48,257 nucleotides of DNA, taken from the NCBI GenBank assembly GCA_947165275.1, contig CAMUZQ010000011.1, forward strand, positions 1 to 48,257, written 5' to 3'. This stretch comes from an uncultured Lachnospiraceae bacterium (lineage in GTDB: Bacteria > Bacillota > Clostridia > Lachnospirales > Lachnospiraceae). The notes below the pieces were generated by a model, which was given only the letters and a program-made list of their open reading frames with translations, ran no database searches and was not told the DNA's origin. The first letter of the stretch is position 1, and each line of letters opens with the position of its first letter. Below are positions 5,760 to 14,960 of the stretch, piece after piece. A program made the position numbers and the translations under genes.

Positions 5760-7208
5760 ATGAAGCAGATCTTGTTTATTCAGACTATAGAAAATATGAC
5801 TTTTCAATTATCGGGTATCTTATATATAGGCATTTCAGTGTTATTATTCTATCTTCTGGCACCGGCGTATCGTAAGTTTTTATTATGCCTTGCCAGCCTG
5901 GTTTTTTGTGGATTCCTGGATAAATATGCCCTGTTTGTGCTTGCAGCGGTTACAACAATGACTTACCTGTCGGGATTTGCCGTTGATAAGGCATATTTGA
6001 GCAGAGATTGGATAAGGAAAACGGTATTTTCTGCATCTGTTGTAATTTTTATTGGTTTATTTTTTCTGTGGAAATACAGCTATTTTATTGAGAAAGGTCC
6101 ATTTGCCGGTCTTATCCTTCCTTTGGGTTTTTCATTTTACTGCTTTCAGGCTATAAGCTATCTGACGGATATATATAAGGGTAAATACGGTCACGAGAGA
6201 GATCCCGCAGTTTTTCTGCTCTATATGTCCTGGTTTCCCAAATTTACCAGCGGACCTATAGAAAGGGCGGATCAGTTCCTGCCACAGGCTGCAAAGCTTG
6301 ACGGAGTCCGTCTGCTTAACGGCAGCAGGATAATAAGAGCCCTTTCATATATAATTTGGGGACTCTTCCTTAAGCTTATGCTTGCTGACAGGATGTCAGT
6401 GCCGGTGGATTATATATTCGGAAAACATAATGAATTTGGAAGCATAATGCTGATCATCGGGTCGCTTCTATATACCTTTCAGATATATTGTGATTTTGCC
6501 GGGTATACAGATATAGCGATAGGTGTGTCGGAGCTTTTCGGAATAGAGCTGACGGAAAACTTCAGGACACCGTATTTTGCTGAGAATATCACGCAGTTTT
6601 GGAGATCATGGCACATTACCTTAAGCAGTTTTCTACGTGATTATGTATATATTCCACTGGGAGGAAACAAAAAGGGGAATATAAGAAAATACGTGAACAT
6701 AATGATCGTATTTATTATCTGTGGTCTATGGCATGGGAGAGGGATGAAATTTCTGGCCTGGGGTATTCTCCACGGTCTGTATTCGATATTTACCGGACTG
6801 ATCGCAAAAACCAGGCTTTCTTTTTTGATAAAGGGGGTCATTGGCCGGATCGTGACATTCTGTCTTGTATCATTTGCCTGGATCTTCTTCAGGGCCGAAT
6901 CACTCAAACTGGCAGTGGATTATATTATATCGATATTTACTGCAAAGCTTATCAATCGTAATATGGACTTCGAGATGGAAAAGGCCGGAACGACTCCGTT
7001 AGAGTTGATAATACTTGGTCTGGCATTAGCTGTGCTGTTTATCAGTGATCGGATCGCATACAGGAAAAAGACACTGGTTCCGGATATGATGATCCGGACA
7101 GGAGAGATCAGACGGGATTTATGTCTTGTTCTACTGTCGGTTGTAGTATTGATTTTCGGTATTTACGGCAATCTGGAAGTGAAAAACTTTATTTATATGG
7201 AATTCTGA
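5760..7208 (+). CDS. MBOAT family O-acyltransferase (AlgI/PatA-like), copy 1
   Basis: A 482-residue polytopic membrane protein with about ten hydrophobic helices. MBOAT signatures: PLGFSFYCFQAISYL, FPKFTSGPI, YCDFAGYTDIAIG, FWRSWHITLSSFLRDYVYIPLGG, and LWHG carrying the presumed catalytic His. These proteins move acyl groups across the membrane for O-acetylation of polysaccharide or peptidoglycan. It is followed after 2 nt by an SGNH protein, the usual partner that completes transfer outside the cell. The start is uncertain: ATG 5760 and ATG 5796 both lack a clear ribosome site, and 5796 would match the usual MBOAT N-terminus. Confidence 0.9.
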   Translation: MKQILFIQTIENMTFQLSGILYIGISVLLFYLLAPAYRKFLLCLASLVFCGFLDKYALFVLAAVTTMTYLSGFAVDKAYLSRDWIRKTVFSASVVIFIGLFFLWKYSYFIEKGPFAGLILPLGFSFYCFQAISYLTDIYKGKYGHERDPAVFLLYMSWFPKFTSGPIERADQFLPQAAKLDGVRLLNGSRIIRALSYIIWGLFLKLMLADRMSVPVDYIFGKHNEFGSIMLIIGSLLYTFQIYCDFAGYTDIAIGVSELFGIELTENFRTPYFAENITQFWRSWHITLSSFLRDYVYIPLGGNKKGNIRKYVNIMIVFIICGLWHGRGMKFLAWGILHGLYSIFTGLIAKTRLSFLIKGVIGRIVTFCLVSFAWIFFRAESLKLAVDYIISIFTAKLINRNMDFEMEKAGTTPLELIILGLALAVLFISDRIAYRKKTLVPDMMIRTGEIRRDLCLVLLSVVVLIFGIYGNLEVKNFIYMEF

Positions 7209-7210
7209 AG

Positions 7211-8233
7211 ATGAAGGGGATGGACAGAAAAAAAGGAAGGATATTCTGTATTCGGTTAGCTTTTATAGTGATATTTGTGCTTATTATGTATTTTGCATCC
7301 AGGCTTTTGTGCCTGAAGACAAAAGATGGGAGCAGTCAGTGCCTCGGGATGTATGCGCAGCCCAGGGATACCGTAGATGTAGTCATGCTTGGAACAAGCC
7401 ATATGTATTGTGATGTAAATCCGGCCATTCTATGGGAGCAGGACGGAATAGCTTCGTATGTATTCGGTGCAGCAGAGCAGCCGCTTTGGGTCACATATTA
7501 TTATCTTATTGAGGTCTGTAAATACCAGAGCCCAAAGCTGGTGGTGCTGGATCTTTATGCCCCGGCAAAATTCAAGGATCACTTTACTGAAGAATACTTC
7601 GGGGAGAACATGTATAACATTCGCTTTTCACTTAATAAACTTCGTATGATCGCATCAAGCTGCACTCTCAGTCAGATCAATGAGTATTTTCCTTCTTTTT
7701 TCGGATTTCATTCCAGATACAGTGAGATAAATGATGAAGATATTGAATACCTGATCCCGTCAGAGAAAGATGCTGATTTTAAGGGATATAACCCCTTTTT
7801 TGAAAGATTAGAGGGTATGGAGCCAACCCTTGATGTAACTGATAAAGGTGACATTACCCCTAAATCTGAGATATATCTGAATAAGATCATAGATTATACG
7901 AAAAAGAACAATATAGAACTTTTTTTGGTTGTGAATCCTTATCCTACGACAGCACAGGAAGAATTGGTATACAACAGAATACATGAGATAGCGGATTCAA
8001 ATAAGGTGTTATTCAGGAGTACAAATTATAACAGTGAGGAAATGGGTCTTGTTTTCGATGAGGATTATAACGATGAGTCTCATTTGAACTACAGCGGAAG
8101 CTGTAAGTATTCGTCATTTCTCTCAGACCTGATAAAAGAGAATTATGATATCCCTGACAGACGTGGAGATCCGCGATATGAGTCATGGGACAGAAATGCT
8201 GAACAGATGAGTGAACTGTATGGAGAATATTAA
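7211..8233 (+). CDS. SGNH/DltD-like membrane-anchored acyl-transfer partner, copy 1
   Basis: A 340-residue protein with one N-terminal transmembrane helix (about 11-30) and an extracellular domain. It shows DVVMLGTSHMYCD (position of the SGNH nucleophile block, Ser of GTSH) and DESHLNYSGS near the C-terminus (Asp/His block). The tail DRRGDPRYESWD recurs in the protein at 36294-37223 (DHRGDERYSQWD), so the two are paralogues. Paired with the MBOAT 2 nt upstream, it would move or hydrolyse the acyl group on a surface polymer. ATG 7211 was chosen by position; the ribosome site is weak, which fits translational coupling. Confidence 0.8.
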   Translation: MKGMDRKKGRIFCIRLAFIVIFVLIMYFASRLLCLKTKDGSSQCLGMYAQPRDTVDVVMLGTSHMYCDVNPAILWEQDGIASYVFGAAEQPLWVTYYYLIEVCKYQSPKLVVLDLYAPAKFKDHFTEEYFGENMYNIRFSLNKLRMIASSCTLSQINEYFPSFFGFHSRYSEINDEDIEYLIPSEKDADFKGYNPFFERLEGMEPTLDVTDKGDITPKSEIYLNKIIDYTKKNNIELFLVVNPYPTTAQEELVYNRIHEIADSNKVLFRSTNYNSEEMGLVFDEDYNDESHLNYSGSCKYSSFLSDLIKENYDIPDRRGDPRYESWDRNAEQMSELYGEY

Positions 8234-8256
8234 ATACTATTTGTGCATCAGCAGAC

Positions 8257-8294
8257 CGGGCAGGGCAGAAGGTATTCCGCTCTGCCCGTTTTTT
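8257..8294 (+). terminator. Terminator after MBOAT/SGNH copy 1
   Basis: CGGGCAG (8257-8263) pairs with CTGCCCG (8282-8288), followed by TTTTTT. Confidence 0.85.
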
Positions 8295-8319
8295 CTGTCC
8301 GTATTTTTGAAAAAAGTTA

Positions 8320-8384
8320 TTGACAAATGGCTGTCATGCGTTTATATTATATTCATCATAATTCATACAAAACCTATAGGAATA
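8320..8384 (+). promoter_or_regulatory. cysK promoter and CCTATAGG operator-like site
   Basis: TTGACA (8320-8325), 17-bp spacer, TATATT (8343-8348). Downstream, at 8373-8384, is CCTATAGGAATA, whose first 8 bp are a perfect palindrome. The related CCGATAGGGAATA lies in the leader of the transporter lipoprotein (355-367). The pair could be one regulator's sites. Confidence 0.6.
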
Positions 8385-8410
8385 ACACAAAAATATGAGG
8401 AGGCGATATT

Positions 8411-9346
8411 ATGGCAGATATTAAAAACAGTGCATTGGATCTGATAGGTAAAACACCTGTTGTGAACATCAGCAGATATGCAAAGAAGGCAGGGGCCGAC
8501 AAGGCTACGATCCTTGCAAAGATCGAGTATTTCAATCCGGCAGGTTCTGTAAAGGACAGGATCGCTCTTGCAATGATAGAGGATGCGGAGAAGGCAGGGA
8601 AATTAAAGCCCGGGGCTACCATCATAGAGCCGACATCCGGAAATACGGGCATAGGCATAGCTTCGGTAGCAGCTGCCAAGGGATATAAGGCGATACTGAC
8701 GCTTCCCGATACTATGTCTGTGGAGCGCAGAAACCTGCTCAAGGCTTATGGCGCAGAGCTTGTGCTCACTGAGGGCGCCAAGGGAATGAAGGGAGCTATA
8801 GCAAAGGCTGAAGAGCTTAACAAGGAGATAGAGAACTCTGTTATACTCGGCCAGTTTGATAATGCGGCCAATCCTGCGATACATAAGGCTACTACAGGAC
8901 CTGAGATCTGGGAGCAGACCGATGGAAAAGTGGATTTCTTTGTAGCAGGTGTAGGTACAGGCGGAACACTTACCGGAGTAGGAGAGTACCTTAAAGAGAA
9001 AAATCCCGAGGTAAAGATCGTTGCAGTGGAGCCTGCATCTTCACCGGTGCTTTCCAGGGGAACAGCAGGACCTCACAAGATCCAGGGTATCGGAGCGGGC
9101 TTTGTACCATCGGTACTTAATACAAAGGTGTTTGACGAGGTAATAACGGTTGAGAATGATGATGCCTTTGAGCAGGGCAGGCAGTTTGCGGTTGCTGAGG
9201 GAATGCTTGTAGGTATTTCATCAGGAGCGGCACTCAAGGCGGCGGCTGATTTAGCAGGACGTCCCGAAAATGAGGGGAAGACAATAGTTGTACTGCTTCC
9301 GGATTCCGGTGACAGATATCTTTCGACGGCGCTTTTTTCAAAATAA
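8411..9346 (+). CDS. cysK: Cysteine synthase A (O-acetylserine sulfhydrylase)
   Basis: A 311-residue PLP enzyme that makes cysteine from O-acetylserine and sulfide. Family marks: [11 protein letters not shown] with the PLP lysine, PTSGNTGIG (substrate-binding loop), [15 protein letters not shown] (phosphate-binding loop), [11 protein letters not shown] and [10 protein letters not shown] at the C-terminus. Length is normal. GAGGAGG precedes the ATG. Single gene with its own promoter and a strong terminator. Confidence 0.97.
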   Translation: MADIKNSALDLIGKTPVVNISRYAKKAGADKATILAKIEYFNPAGSVKDRIALAMIEDAEKAGKLKPGATIIEPTSGNTGIGIASVAAAKGYKAILTLPDTMSVERRNLLKAYGAELVLTEGAKGMKGAIAKAEELNKEIENSVILGQFDNAANPAIHKATTGPEIWEQTDGKVDFFVAGVGTGGTLTGVGEYLKEKNPEVKIVAVEPASSPVLSRGTAGPHKIQGIGAGFVPSVLNTKVFDEVITVENDDAFEQGRQFAVAEGMLVGISSGAALKAAADLAGRPENEGKTIVVLLPDSGDRYLSTALFSK

Positions 9347-9371
9347 TATTTTCTTCGATTTGACGATCCAA

Positions 9372-9414
9372 AAAAGGAAGAGGGCACCCGGCTTCAGGGT
9401 GTTCTCTTCCTTTT
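9372..9414. terminator. Bidirectional terminator between cysK and the two-receiver regulator
   Basis: AAAAGGAAGAG (9372-9382) and CTCTTCCTTTT (9404-9414) pair perfectly, with inner CACCC/GGGTG. A-tract on one side and T-tract on the other let it serve both convergent genes. Confidence 0.9.
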
Positions 9415-9434
9415 ATACCGATCAGATGTGCGGA

Positions 9435-10169
9435 TCAGGCATCGAGAACATCATCTATCTTGTTCAGCAATTCATCCTTACGGACAGGCTTTACCAAAAA
9501 GCCGGCCGGATGAAGGTTGATCGCGCTCATGACCATATTCCTTTCGGAGTTCCCGGTAAGGAAAATGACCGGAGTCCGTTTGTGTCCGGGCATGCTGCGT
9601 ATGAGCTGCAGAGTCTGCGGACCGTTCATTTCAGGCATAAAACAGTCGAGCAATATGGCGTCGACCTTTTGCTTCTCCAGAAATTTAAGAGCCAGCATTC
9701 CTGATTTGACACAGTTCACCTTGTAGGATGATTCCAGATGTGATTTAACAAGCTTCAGGGCGACAGGATCGTCATCCACAACAAGGATGCTGTAGGATTT
9801 CTCAGATGTGGCGCAGAGCTTGTCTATGGCGAGCTTGATATCCGAATATGAAGCGTCCCTGTCAATGGTCGCATCCGGACCGGGCTTAACATGGAGCTTA
9901 AAGGTATCTGCGTCCGACTCCTCGGCGATAAGCAGCAGGGGAATACTGAGAAGATCTTCATTCTCTCTCAGGTCTATGACACCGAAAAGCTTGGTGCGGG
10001 CAACACCTTCGGCATAGACCACTATGCAGTCCGGTCTGCCGATCGTAAGGTCGCTTAAAAGGTTTGTGTTCGTCATCAAAATACCCTGCACCTTGTAATA
10101 TTGCTCCATTACGTTTACAAGGTCATGCATCTTTTGTGTACTTGATGATATGATCATTACTTTTTTCAT
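9435..10169 (-). CDS. Double receiver-domain response regulator (no DNA-binding domain)
   Basis: 244 residues. The C-terminal half (about 126-244) is a complete receiver: acidic VVDDD (131-134), phospho-acceptor Asp175 in LLDCFMPEMNG, Thr205 in FLTGNS, Lys227 in LVKPV. The N-terminal half (about 1-117) has receiver-like size and strands but no obvious phosphorylatable Asp, so it looks degenerate. No output domain follows, so it probably acts through protein contact (for example as a phosphate relay or a partner of a kinase or phosphatase). Single gene, convergent with cysK. No strong ribosome site seen. Confidence 0.85.
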   Translation of the reverse strand: MKKVMIISSSTQKMHDLVNVMEQYYKVQGILMTNTNLLSDLTIGRPDCIVVYAEGVARTKLFGVIDLRENEDLLSIPLLLIAEESDADTFKLHVKPGPDATIDRDASYSDIKLAIDKLCATSEKSYSILVVDDDPVALKLVKSHLESSYKVNCVKSGMLALKFLEKQKVDAILLDCFMPEMNGPQTLQLIRSMPGHKRTPVIFLTGNSERNMVMSAINLHPAGFLVKPVRKDELLNKIDDVLDA

Positions 10170-10277
10170 AGTAGATATTTTATCATGTGATATGACTCAT
10201 ATCAAGAATAAAGGCGGCAAGATTTATCTGTGTTTTTCACAGTGACGGAGCTTACTTGAGCGTGCTTGCAGGCGATA

Positions 10278-10323
10278 AGGCCGGCATCCGGTGCGGTTAT
10301 CTGAACGGGAGGCCGGCATCCGG
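10278..10323. repeat. 14-bp direct repeat, 32-bp period
   Basis: AGGCCGGCATCCGG occurs at 10278-10291 and 10310-10323, three helical turns apart, in the 272-bp region between divergent genes and just upstream of the panT-like promoter. Possible regulator-binding sites; no matching regulator recognised. Confidence 0.5.
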
Positions 10324-10350
10324 GAATCAGTGAAAAAACTGTGTCGTATA

Positions 10351-10379
10351 TAGACAAACATAAATAAAGGTGTTATAGT
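10351..10379 (+). promoter_or_regulatory. Promoter for the panT-like/coaX/nudix operon
   Basis: TAGACA (10351-10356), 17-bp spacer, TATAGT (10374-10379). Each box has five of six consensus bases. TGTC-N7-GACA overlaps the -35. Confidence 0.6.
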
Positions 10380-10441
10380 CTAGCCGATATTGAAATAGCA
10401 ATGTATCCCCGGTGCGGGGAACGTCAGCGGAGGTGAAAAAA

Positions 10442-11041
10442 ATGAATAAGTTCTCTAAAACACAGCGCCTGGTCGGCACAGCAATCCTTTTTGCACTTGT
10501 TATAGTACTGCAGACATTCTCAAGCATAATCAAACCCGGACTTGTACCTATCACACTGGCACTTATTCCCATAATAGTCGGTGCTGTTATGTACGGAGCA
10601 TCAACCGGTGCATTTCTCGGATTTGCTTTTTCGGTCATTGTTCTGATAGCGGTGCTCACCGGAGCGGACCCTGTGCATAATGCTTTTTTTGCGATCAAGC
10701 CGGTGCCCATAGTTCTGATCTGCCTGCTTAAGGGGACCTTAGCCGGTTTTCTGGCAGGTCTGGCTGCCAGCAAGCTCTCAAAGACCAATCTGTCTCTGTC
10801 CGTGATAGCTGCCGCTATAATCACTCCGGTCTGCAATACAGGCGTATATGCCCTGTGCATGATGCTCTTCTTTAAGGATGAATTAATGGCTGATTACGGA
10901 AATGCAGCAGGATACACCAATGTTTTCCTTTTCATAATGGTAGCCTGGATCGGGGTTAATTTCTTTATCGAGCTGATCATAGATGTCATCCTGTCACCTG
11001 TTGTGATCAGGATAATAAACACATTGAGACACAGCTCATAA
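10442..11041 (+). CDS. ECF transporter S component, probably pantothenate-specific
   Basis: A 199-residue integral membrane protein with six hydrophobic helices and the usual ECF S-component N-terminus (a short basic stretch, then helix 1). It would bind a vitamin and dock on a shared EcfAA'T energizing module encoded elsewhere. Substrate assignment rests on context: the next gene, 17 nt downstream, is pantothenate kinase, so pantothenate (PanT-like) is likely. ATG 10442 follows GGAGGTG at 7 nt. Confidence 0.8.
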   Translation: MNKFSKTQRLVGTAILFALVIVLQTFSSIIKPGLVPITLALIPIIVGAVMYGASTGAFLGFAFSVIVLIAVLTGADPVHNAFFAIKPVPIVLICLLKGTLAGFLAGLAASKLSKTNLSLSVIAAAIITPVCNTGVYALCMMLFFKDELMADYGNAAGYTNVFLFIMVAWIGVNFFIELIIDVILSPVVIRIINTLRHSS

Positions 11042-11058
11042 GAGAGGAGGCCGGATAT

Positions 11059-11826
11059 ATGATACTTGCGATAGATATGGGAAATACCAATATCGTTGCA
11101 GGCTGTCTCGGCAAGGAGGATCAGATAATCTTTACCGAGAGGTTTGGGACAGATATCAATAAAACGGAGCTGGAGTATGCGGTATTGCTGAAAACCATAC
11201 TTGAACTCCATGATGTAAAGGGTGAGGATATAGACGGCGCGATCATAGCCAGCGTTGTTCCGCCGCTGACCCACATAATCAAATCCGCATTAAGGAAGCT
11301 TTTGAAGTGTGAGCCGCTGGTGATAGGAGCCGGACTTAAGACGGGACTTAATATCCACCTTGACGACCCCTCTACACTGGGAGCTGATCTGGTGGTGGAT
11401 TCCGTAGCCGCCATGAATATTTACGGAGCACCCGTCATCGTCATTGACATGGGGACGGCCACGACCATCACGGTCATCACCAAAGACAGGACCTATATCG
11501 GAGGAGCCATATTCCCCGGATTGAATGTCTCCGTAGAGGCCCTTGCGGCAGGGACATCGCTTCTGCCCAGAGTGTCCCTCGGCGCTCCCAGGAAGCAGAT
11601 AGCTGCAAATACCATGGATGCCATAAAGAGCGGAATAATATATGGAGAAGCATCCAGGATCGACGGTATGATCGACAGATTTGAGGCAGAGCTCGGATAC
11701 AGCACGAAGGTTGTAGCCACAGGAGGTCTTTCGCCGCTCATAATACCGCATTGCAGACATGAGATCATAAACGATCCGGAGCTGATGCTCAGAGGATTGA
11801 AGATAATATATGACAAGAATTCCTGA
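11059..11826 (+). CDS. coaX: Type III pantothenate kinase
   Basis: 255 residues, first enzyme of coenzyme A synthesis, phosphorylating pantothenate. Visible ASKHA-fold motifs: DMGNTNIV at the N-terminus (phosphate loop), GADLVVDS (pantothenate-binding region), DMGTATTITVI (second phosphate loop), and GGLSPLI near the end. AGAGGAGG precedes the ATG. It lies between a vitamin transporter subunit and a Nudix hydrolase, apparently one transcript. Confidence 0.96.
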   Translation: MILAIDMGNTNIVAGCLGKEDQIIFTERFGTDINKTELEYAVLLKTILELHDVKGEDIDGAIIASVVPPLTHIIKSALRKLLKCEPLVIGAGLKTGLNIHLDDPSTLGADLVVDSVAAMNIYGAPVIVIDMGTATTITVITKDRTYIGGAIFPGLNVSVEALAAGTSLLPRVSLGAPRKQIAANTMDAIKSGIIYGEASRIDGMIDRFEAELGYSTKVVATGGLSPLIIPHCRHEIINDPELMLRGLKIIYDKNS

Positions 11827-11837
11827 TCGGAGAGATT

Positions 11838-12392
11838 ATGATACAGAAATTTAAGCAGCTTTCCAGAAAGATCGTAGACACAAATGTCATATTCCAGTAT
11901 TGCAAGGATCAGGTCGAGCTGCCTGACGGCAAGGTGGAGGAATATATTGCATGTGTTCATAAGGGAGCATCTGCCGTGGTGCCGGTGCTCCCCGATGGCA
12001 GGATACTTATGGTGAAGCAGTACAGGTATGCCATAGACAGAGTCACGCTGGAGATACCAGCGGGGGGCAGGGACAGCACGGATGAGCCCTTCGAGAGAGC
12101 TGCCAGAAGAGAGCTTGAGGAAGAGGCCGGCTATACCACGGATGAGGAGCTGACCCATCTCATCACCATAGCTACCGCCATCGCATACTGCAATGAGATC
12201 ATAGAGGTCTATGTGGCACATAACCTCAGAAAGACCGAACAGCATCTGGACCCTGACGAGTTTATCGAGACAGAGCCGTACTCAACCGAAGAACTGGCTG
12301 AGATGATATATGACGGCCGTATTCAGGATTCAAAGACTATTGCTTCCTTAATGGCATACATCAATAAGTATTGCCATAATTCCTTAACATAA
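11838..12392 (+). CDS. Nudix hydrolase, ADP-ribose pyrophosphatase type
   Basis: 184 residues. A perfect Nudix box GX5EX7REUXEEXGU is visible (residues about 76-98, ending RELEEEAGY), preceded by VKQYRYAIDRVTLEIPAGG, which is typical of ADP-sugar pyrophosphatases. Expected reaction: ADP-ribose to AMP plus ribose 5-phosphate. It begins 11 nt after coaX, so probably the last gene of that operon. Confidence 0.9.
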   Translation: MIQKFKQLSRKIVDTNVIFQYCKDQVELPDGKVEEYIACVHKGASAVVPVLPDGRILMVKQYRYAIDRVTLEIPAGGRDSTDEPFERAARRELEEEAGYTTDEELTHLITIATAIAYCNEIIEVYVAHNLRKTEQHLDPDEFIETEPYSTEELAEMIYDGRIQDSKTIASLMAYINKYCHNSLT

Positions 12393-12422
12393 ATCTTATA
12401 AAATTTGTTGAAAAAAATTTTT

Positions 12423-12470
12423 TCACAACATGTCGGACGGCGTTTTCAATCGTGTCACAACATGTTGTGA
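12423..12470. promoter_or_regulatory. 16-bp palindrome with an upstream half-site copy
   Basis: TCACAACATGTTGTGA (12455-12470) is a perfect palindrome. TCACAACATGT also occurs at 12423-12433, exactly 32 bp upstream (three helical turns). They lie between the nudix gene and the xerD promoter (12521-12549). This looks like a tandem binding site for a dimeric regulator. I do not recognise which one; it is not a LexA, Rex or NrdR consensus. Confidence 0.6.
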
Positions 12471-12520
12471 TTTTTTGTCCGGAGTGGTGTTTATGCACCG
12501 TTTTTTCGCATAAAATCGGT

Positions 12521-12549
12521 TTGCTTTTATTAATTCAAGCCATTATAAT
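12521..12549 (+). promoter_or_regulatory. xerD promoter
   Basis: TTGCTT (12521-12526), 17-bp spacer, TATAAT (12544-12549), 61 bp before the chosen xerD start. Confidence 0.6.
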
Positions 12550-12610
12550 GTTCTGAGTGGTTGGCCACCGTATATGGTCATACTGCTTTGGAGAGGGAAC
12601 TGGTTGTAAA

Positions 12611-13495
12611 ATGGAAGACCGTATCGAAGCGTTCATAAGTTATTTACATAATATCAAAAAGACTTCGAAGAATACTGAGCTTTCTTATAGGCGGGATCTG
12701 AAAAAGCTGGTTGTTTATCTTAACAGGAGAGGGATAGACGATCCGGCCAGGGTCACATCAGAGATACTCAAGGATTATATTGAGAACAGCGAAGAGGGTA
12801 AGGCGGCACCCGCCTCCGTTTCGCGGGCAATAGCATCCATGAGGGCATTTTTCTCGTATTTGGAGAAGGAGGGTGTGGTTGAAAGCAATCCCACTGAGGG
12901 ACTGAAGGCACCCAGGATCGAGAAGAAGCTGCCGCAGATCATGACGATGGACGAGGTTATCCGTCTGCTTAATCAGCCGTCTGGAGATACACCTAAGGAG
13001 ATCAGGGATAAGGCTATGCTTGAGCTTCTTTATGCTACCGGCATGAGGGTTACTGAGCTCATCACTCTTCAGGTTGATGATGTCAATCTGCAGATGAATT
13101 ATGTGGATTGTCACGATCCTCATAAGGACAGGATCATACCCTTCGGCATAGAGGCGAGAAATGCCATCAGGAACTATATGGAGCATTCCAGAGAAGCTCT
13201 TATAGCGAATAATGACGAGAGGACTCTTTTTGTAAACATGTCCGGCGAGCCCATGAGCAGGCAGGGCTTCTGGAAGCTTATCAAGTATTATACGAAAAAG
13301 GCCGGGATCGAGATGGATATCACACCGCATACGCTGCGTCACAGCTTCGCCGCGCATCTGGTGGAGAACGGCGCGGATCTCCGGTCGGTGCAGGAGATGC
13401 TCGGACATTCGGATATCTCCACAACACAGATCTATGCGACACTGAGCCATAATCATATCCGTGAAGTATATGCCAAGGCTCATCCGAGACGATAG
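12611..13495 (+). CDS. xerD: Site-specific tyrosine recombinase XerD
   Basis: 294 residues. N-terminal SAM-like core-binding domain (about 1-85) and C-terminal catalytic domain with the first Arg in ATGMRVTEL, the box HTLRHSFAAHL, GHSDISTTQIY with the nucleophilic Tyr, then a short tail. It would resolve chromosome dimers at dif with a XerC partner, or alone as a single-recombinase system. ATG 12611 was chosen because GGAGAGGG precedes it and because the 18 residues upstream do not resemble the family. Confidence 0.93.
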   Translation: MEDRIEAFISYLHNIKKTSKNTELSYRRDLKKLVVYLNRRGIDDPARVTSEILKDYIENSEEGKAAPASVSRAIASMRAFFSYLEKEGVVESNPTEGLKAPRIEKKLPQIMTMDEVIRLLNQPSGDTPKEIRDKAMLELLYATGMRVTELITLQVDDVNLQMNYVDCHDPHKDRIIPFGIEARNAIRNYMEHSREALIANNDERTLFVNMSGEPMSRQGFWKLIKYYTKKAGIEMDITPHTLRHSFAAHLVENGADLRSVQEMLGHSDISTTQIYATLSHNHIREVYAKAHPRR

Positions 13496-13521
13496 AACAG
13501 GATAATGATTTCAGAAAAGAT

Positions 13522-13554
13522 ATGTCTGACTGTTGATACGGTCAGACATTTTTT
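13522..13554 (+). terminator. Terminator after xerD
   Basis: ATGTCTGAC (13522-13530) pairs with GTCAGACAT (13541-13549), followed by T-rich sequence. Confidence 0.88.
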
Positions 13555-13669
13555 GTAATGATGATGAAAAAATGGTATCATTAAGCATCAAAGCATTTGT
13601 TTCCGGTTTGGCATTACGGGAACGCGCAGGGGCTTTTGGATACATAATAAAACCACGGAGGCGACGATC

Positions 13670-14953
13670 ATGACACCATATGCAGAGATGACCAAAGATG
13701 AAATGAAAAGAGAATTAGAGACTCTTCTTAAGGAATATGACAGGTTCCAGAATCTCGGACTGAATCTGGACATGAGCCGCGGAAAGCCCTGCAAGGAGCA
13801 GCTGGATCTTTCAATGGGCATGATGGATGCGCTTTATTCTGGCGCTGATCTTACCTGTGAGGACGGTACGGACTGCCGTAATTACGGAACCCTTACAGGC
13901 ATAAGAGAAGCCCGGGTGCTTATAGGCGACATGATGGAGAATAACCCTGACGATATAATAATCTACGGCAATTCATCCCTTAATGTCATGTATGATACGA
14001 TATCCCGCGCGATGACTCACGGGATCCTGGGACATACGCCCTGGTGCAAGCTTGACAAGGTCAGATTTCTCTGCCCGTCTCCGGGATATGACAGGCATTT
14101 CAAGATAACCGAATATTTCGGCATAGAGATGATCCCTGTAGAGATGCTTCCTACAGGACCGAATATGGATGTAGTGGAGGAGCTGACAGCCTCGGATGAT
14201 TCTATAAAGGGTATATGGTGTGTGCCCAAGTATTCAAATCCCCAGGGATATTCATATTCTGATGACACTGTAAGGCGGTTTGCGAGATTAAAGCCGGCGG
14301 CTCCTGATTTCCGTATATTCTGGGACAATGCCTACGGTATACATCATCTTTATGACCGGGATCAGGATCATCTGATCGAGATACTTGCCGAATGCAAGAG
14401 GGCAGGCAATCCGGACCTTGTTTACAAATTTGCATCGACCTCAAAGATCACCTTCCCGGGAAGCGGCATAGCCTCTCTTGCCACATCCAAGAATAATCTG
14501 GAGGACATTAAGGAACAGCTTAAGCATCAGACGATAGGCCATGACAAGGTCAATCAGCTGAGACATGTACGTTTCTTTAAGGATATACACGGCATGACAG
14601 AGCATATGAGAAAGCATGCGGATGTCATAAGACCGAAGTTTGAGGCTGTAGAGGAGATTTTTGACAGGAACCTTTCGGGACTCGGCATAGGAGAGTGGAC
14701 TAAGCCGAAGGGAGGATATTTCATAAGCTTCGAGACTCTTCCCGGATGCGCAAAGAATGTGGTCGCGCATGCCAAGAAGGCGGGAGTGACAATGACAGGA
14801 GCAGGCGCAACCTGGCCCTATGGAAAAGATCCGAAGGATACAAATATACGTGTGGCGCCTACCTTCCCTTCGCTCGCCGATCTGAAGACTGCGGCTGAGC
14901 TGTTTACACTCTGCGTCAGGATCGTAAGCCTTGAAAAGCTGATTGCTGAATGA
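13670..14953 (+). CDS. Aspartate aminotransferase, type 1c-like PLP enzyme
   Basis: 427 residues, fold-type I aminotransferase. The N-terminal LNLDMSRGKPCKEQLDLS is typical of the aspartate aminotransferase group in Pfam Asp_aminotransf. The PLP-binding Asp/Tyr lie in FWDNAYGIHHL, the Schiff-base Lys in FASTSKITFPGSG. Likely reaction: aspartate plus 2-oxoglutarate to oxaloacetate plus glutamate. CGGAGGCGA precedes the ATG. The next gene starts 7 nt after the stop. Confidence 0.9.
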   Translation: MTPYAEMTKDEMKRELETLLKEYDRFQNLGLNLDMSRGKPCKEQLDLSMGMMDALYSGADLTCEDGTDCRNYGTLTGIREARVLIGDMMENNPDDIIIYGNSSLNVMYDTISRAMTHGILGHTPWCKLDKVRFLCPSPGYDRHFKITEYFGIEMIPVEMLPTGPNMDVVEELTASDDSIKGIWCVPKYSNPQGYSYSDDTVRRFARLKPAAPDFRIFWDNAYGIHHLYDRDQDHLIEILAECKRAGNPDLVYKFASTSKITFPGSGIASLATSKNNLEDIKEQLKHQTIGHDKVNQLRHVRFFKDIHGMTEHMRKHADVIRPKFEAVEEIFDRNLSGLGIGEWTKPKGGYFISFETLPGCAKNVVAHAKKAGVTMTGAGATWPYGKDPKDTNIRVAPTFPSLADLKTAAELFTLCVRIVSLEKLIAE

Positions 14954-14960
14954 TACGGAA

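Noticed and set aside
12393-12440. Rex operator in TTGTTGAAAAAAATTTTTTCACAA
   Set aside because: The Rex site is an 18-bp TTGTGA-N6-TCACAA; here the spacing is too long and one half is imperfect. The A/T tract may simply be a bend or a weak terminator.
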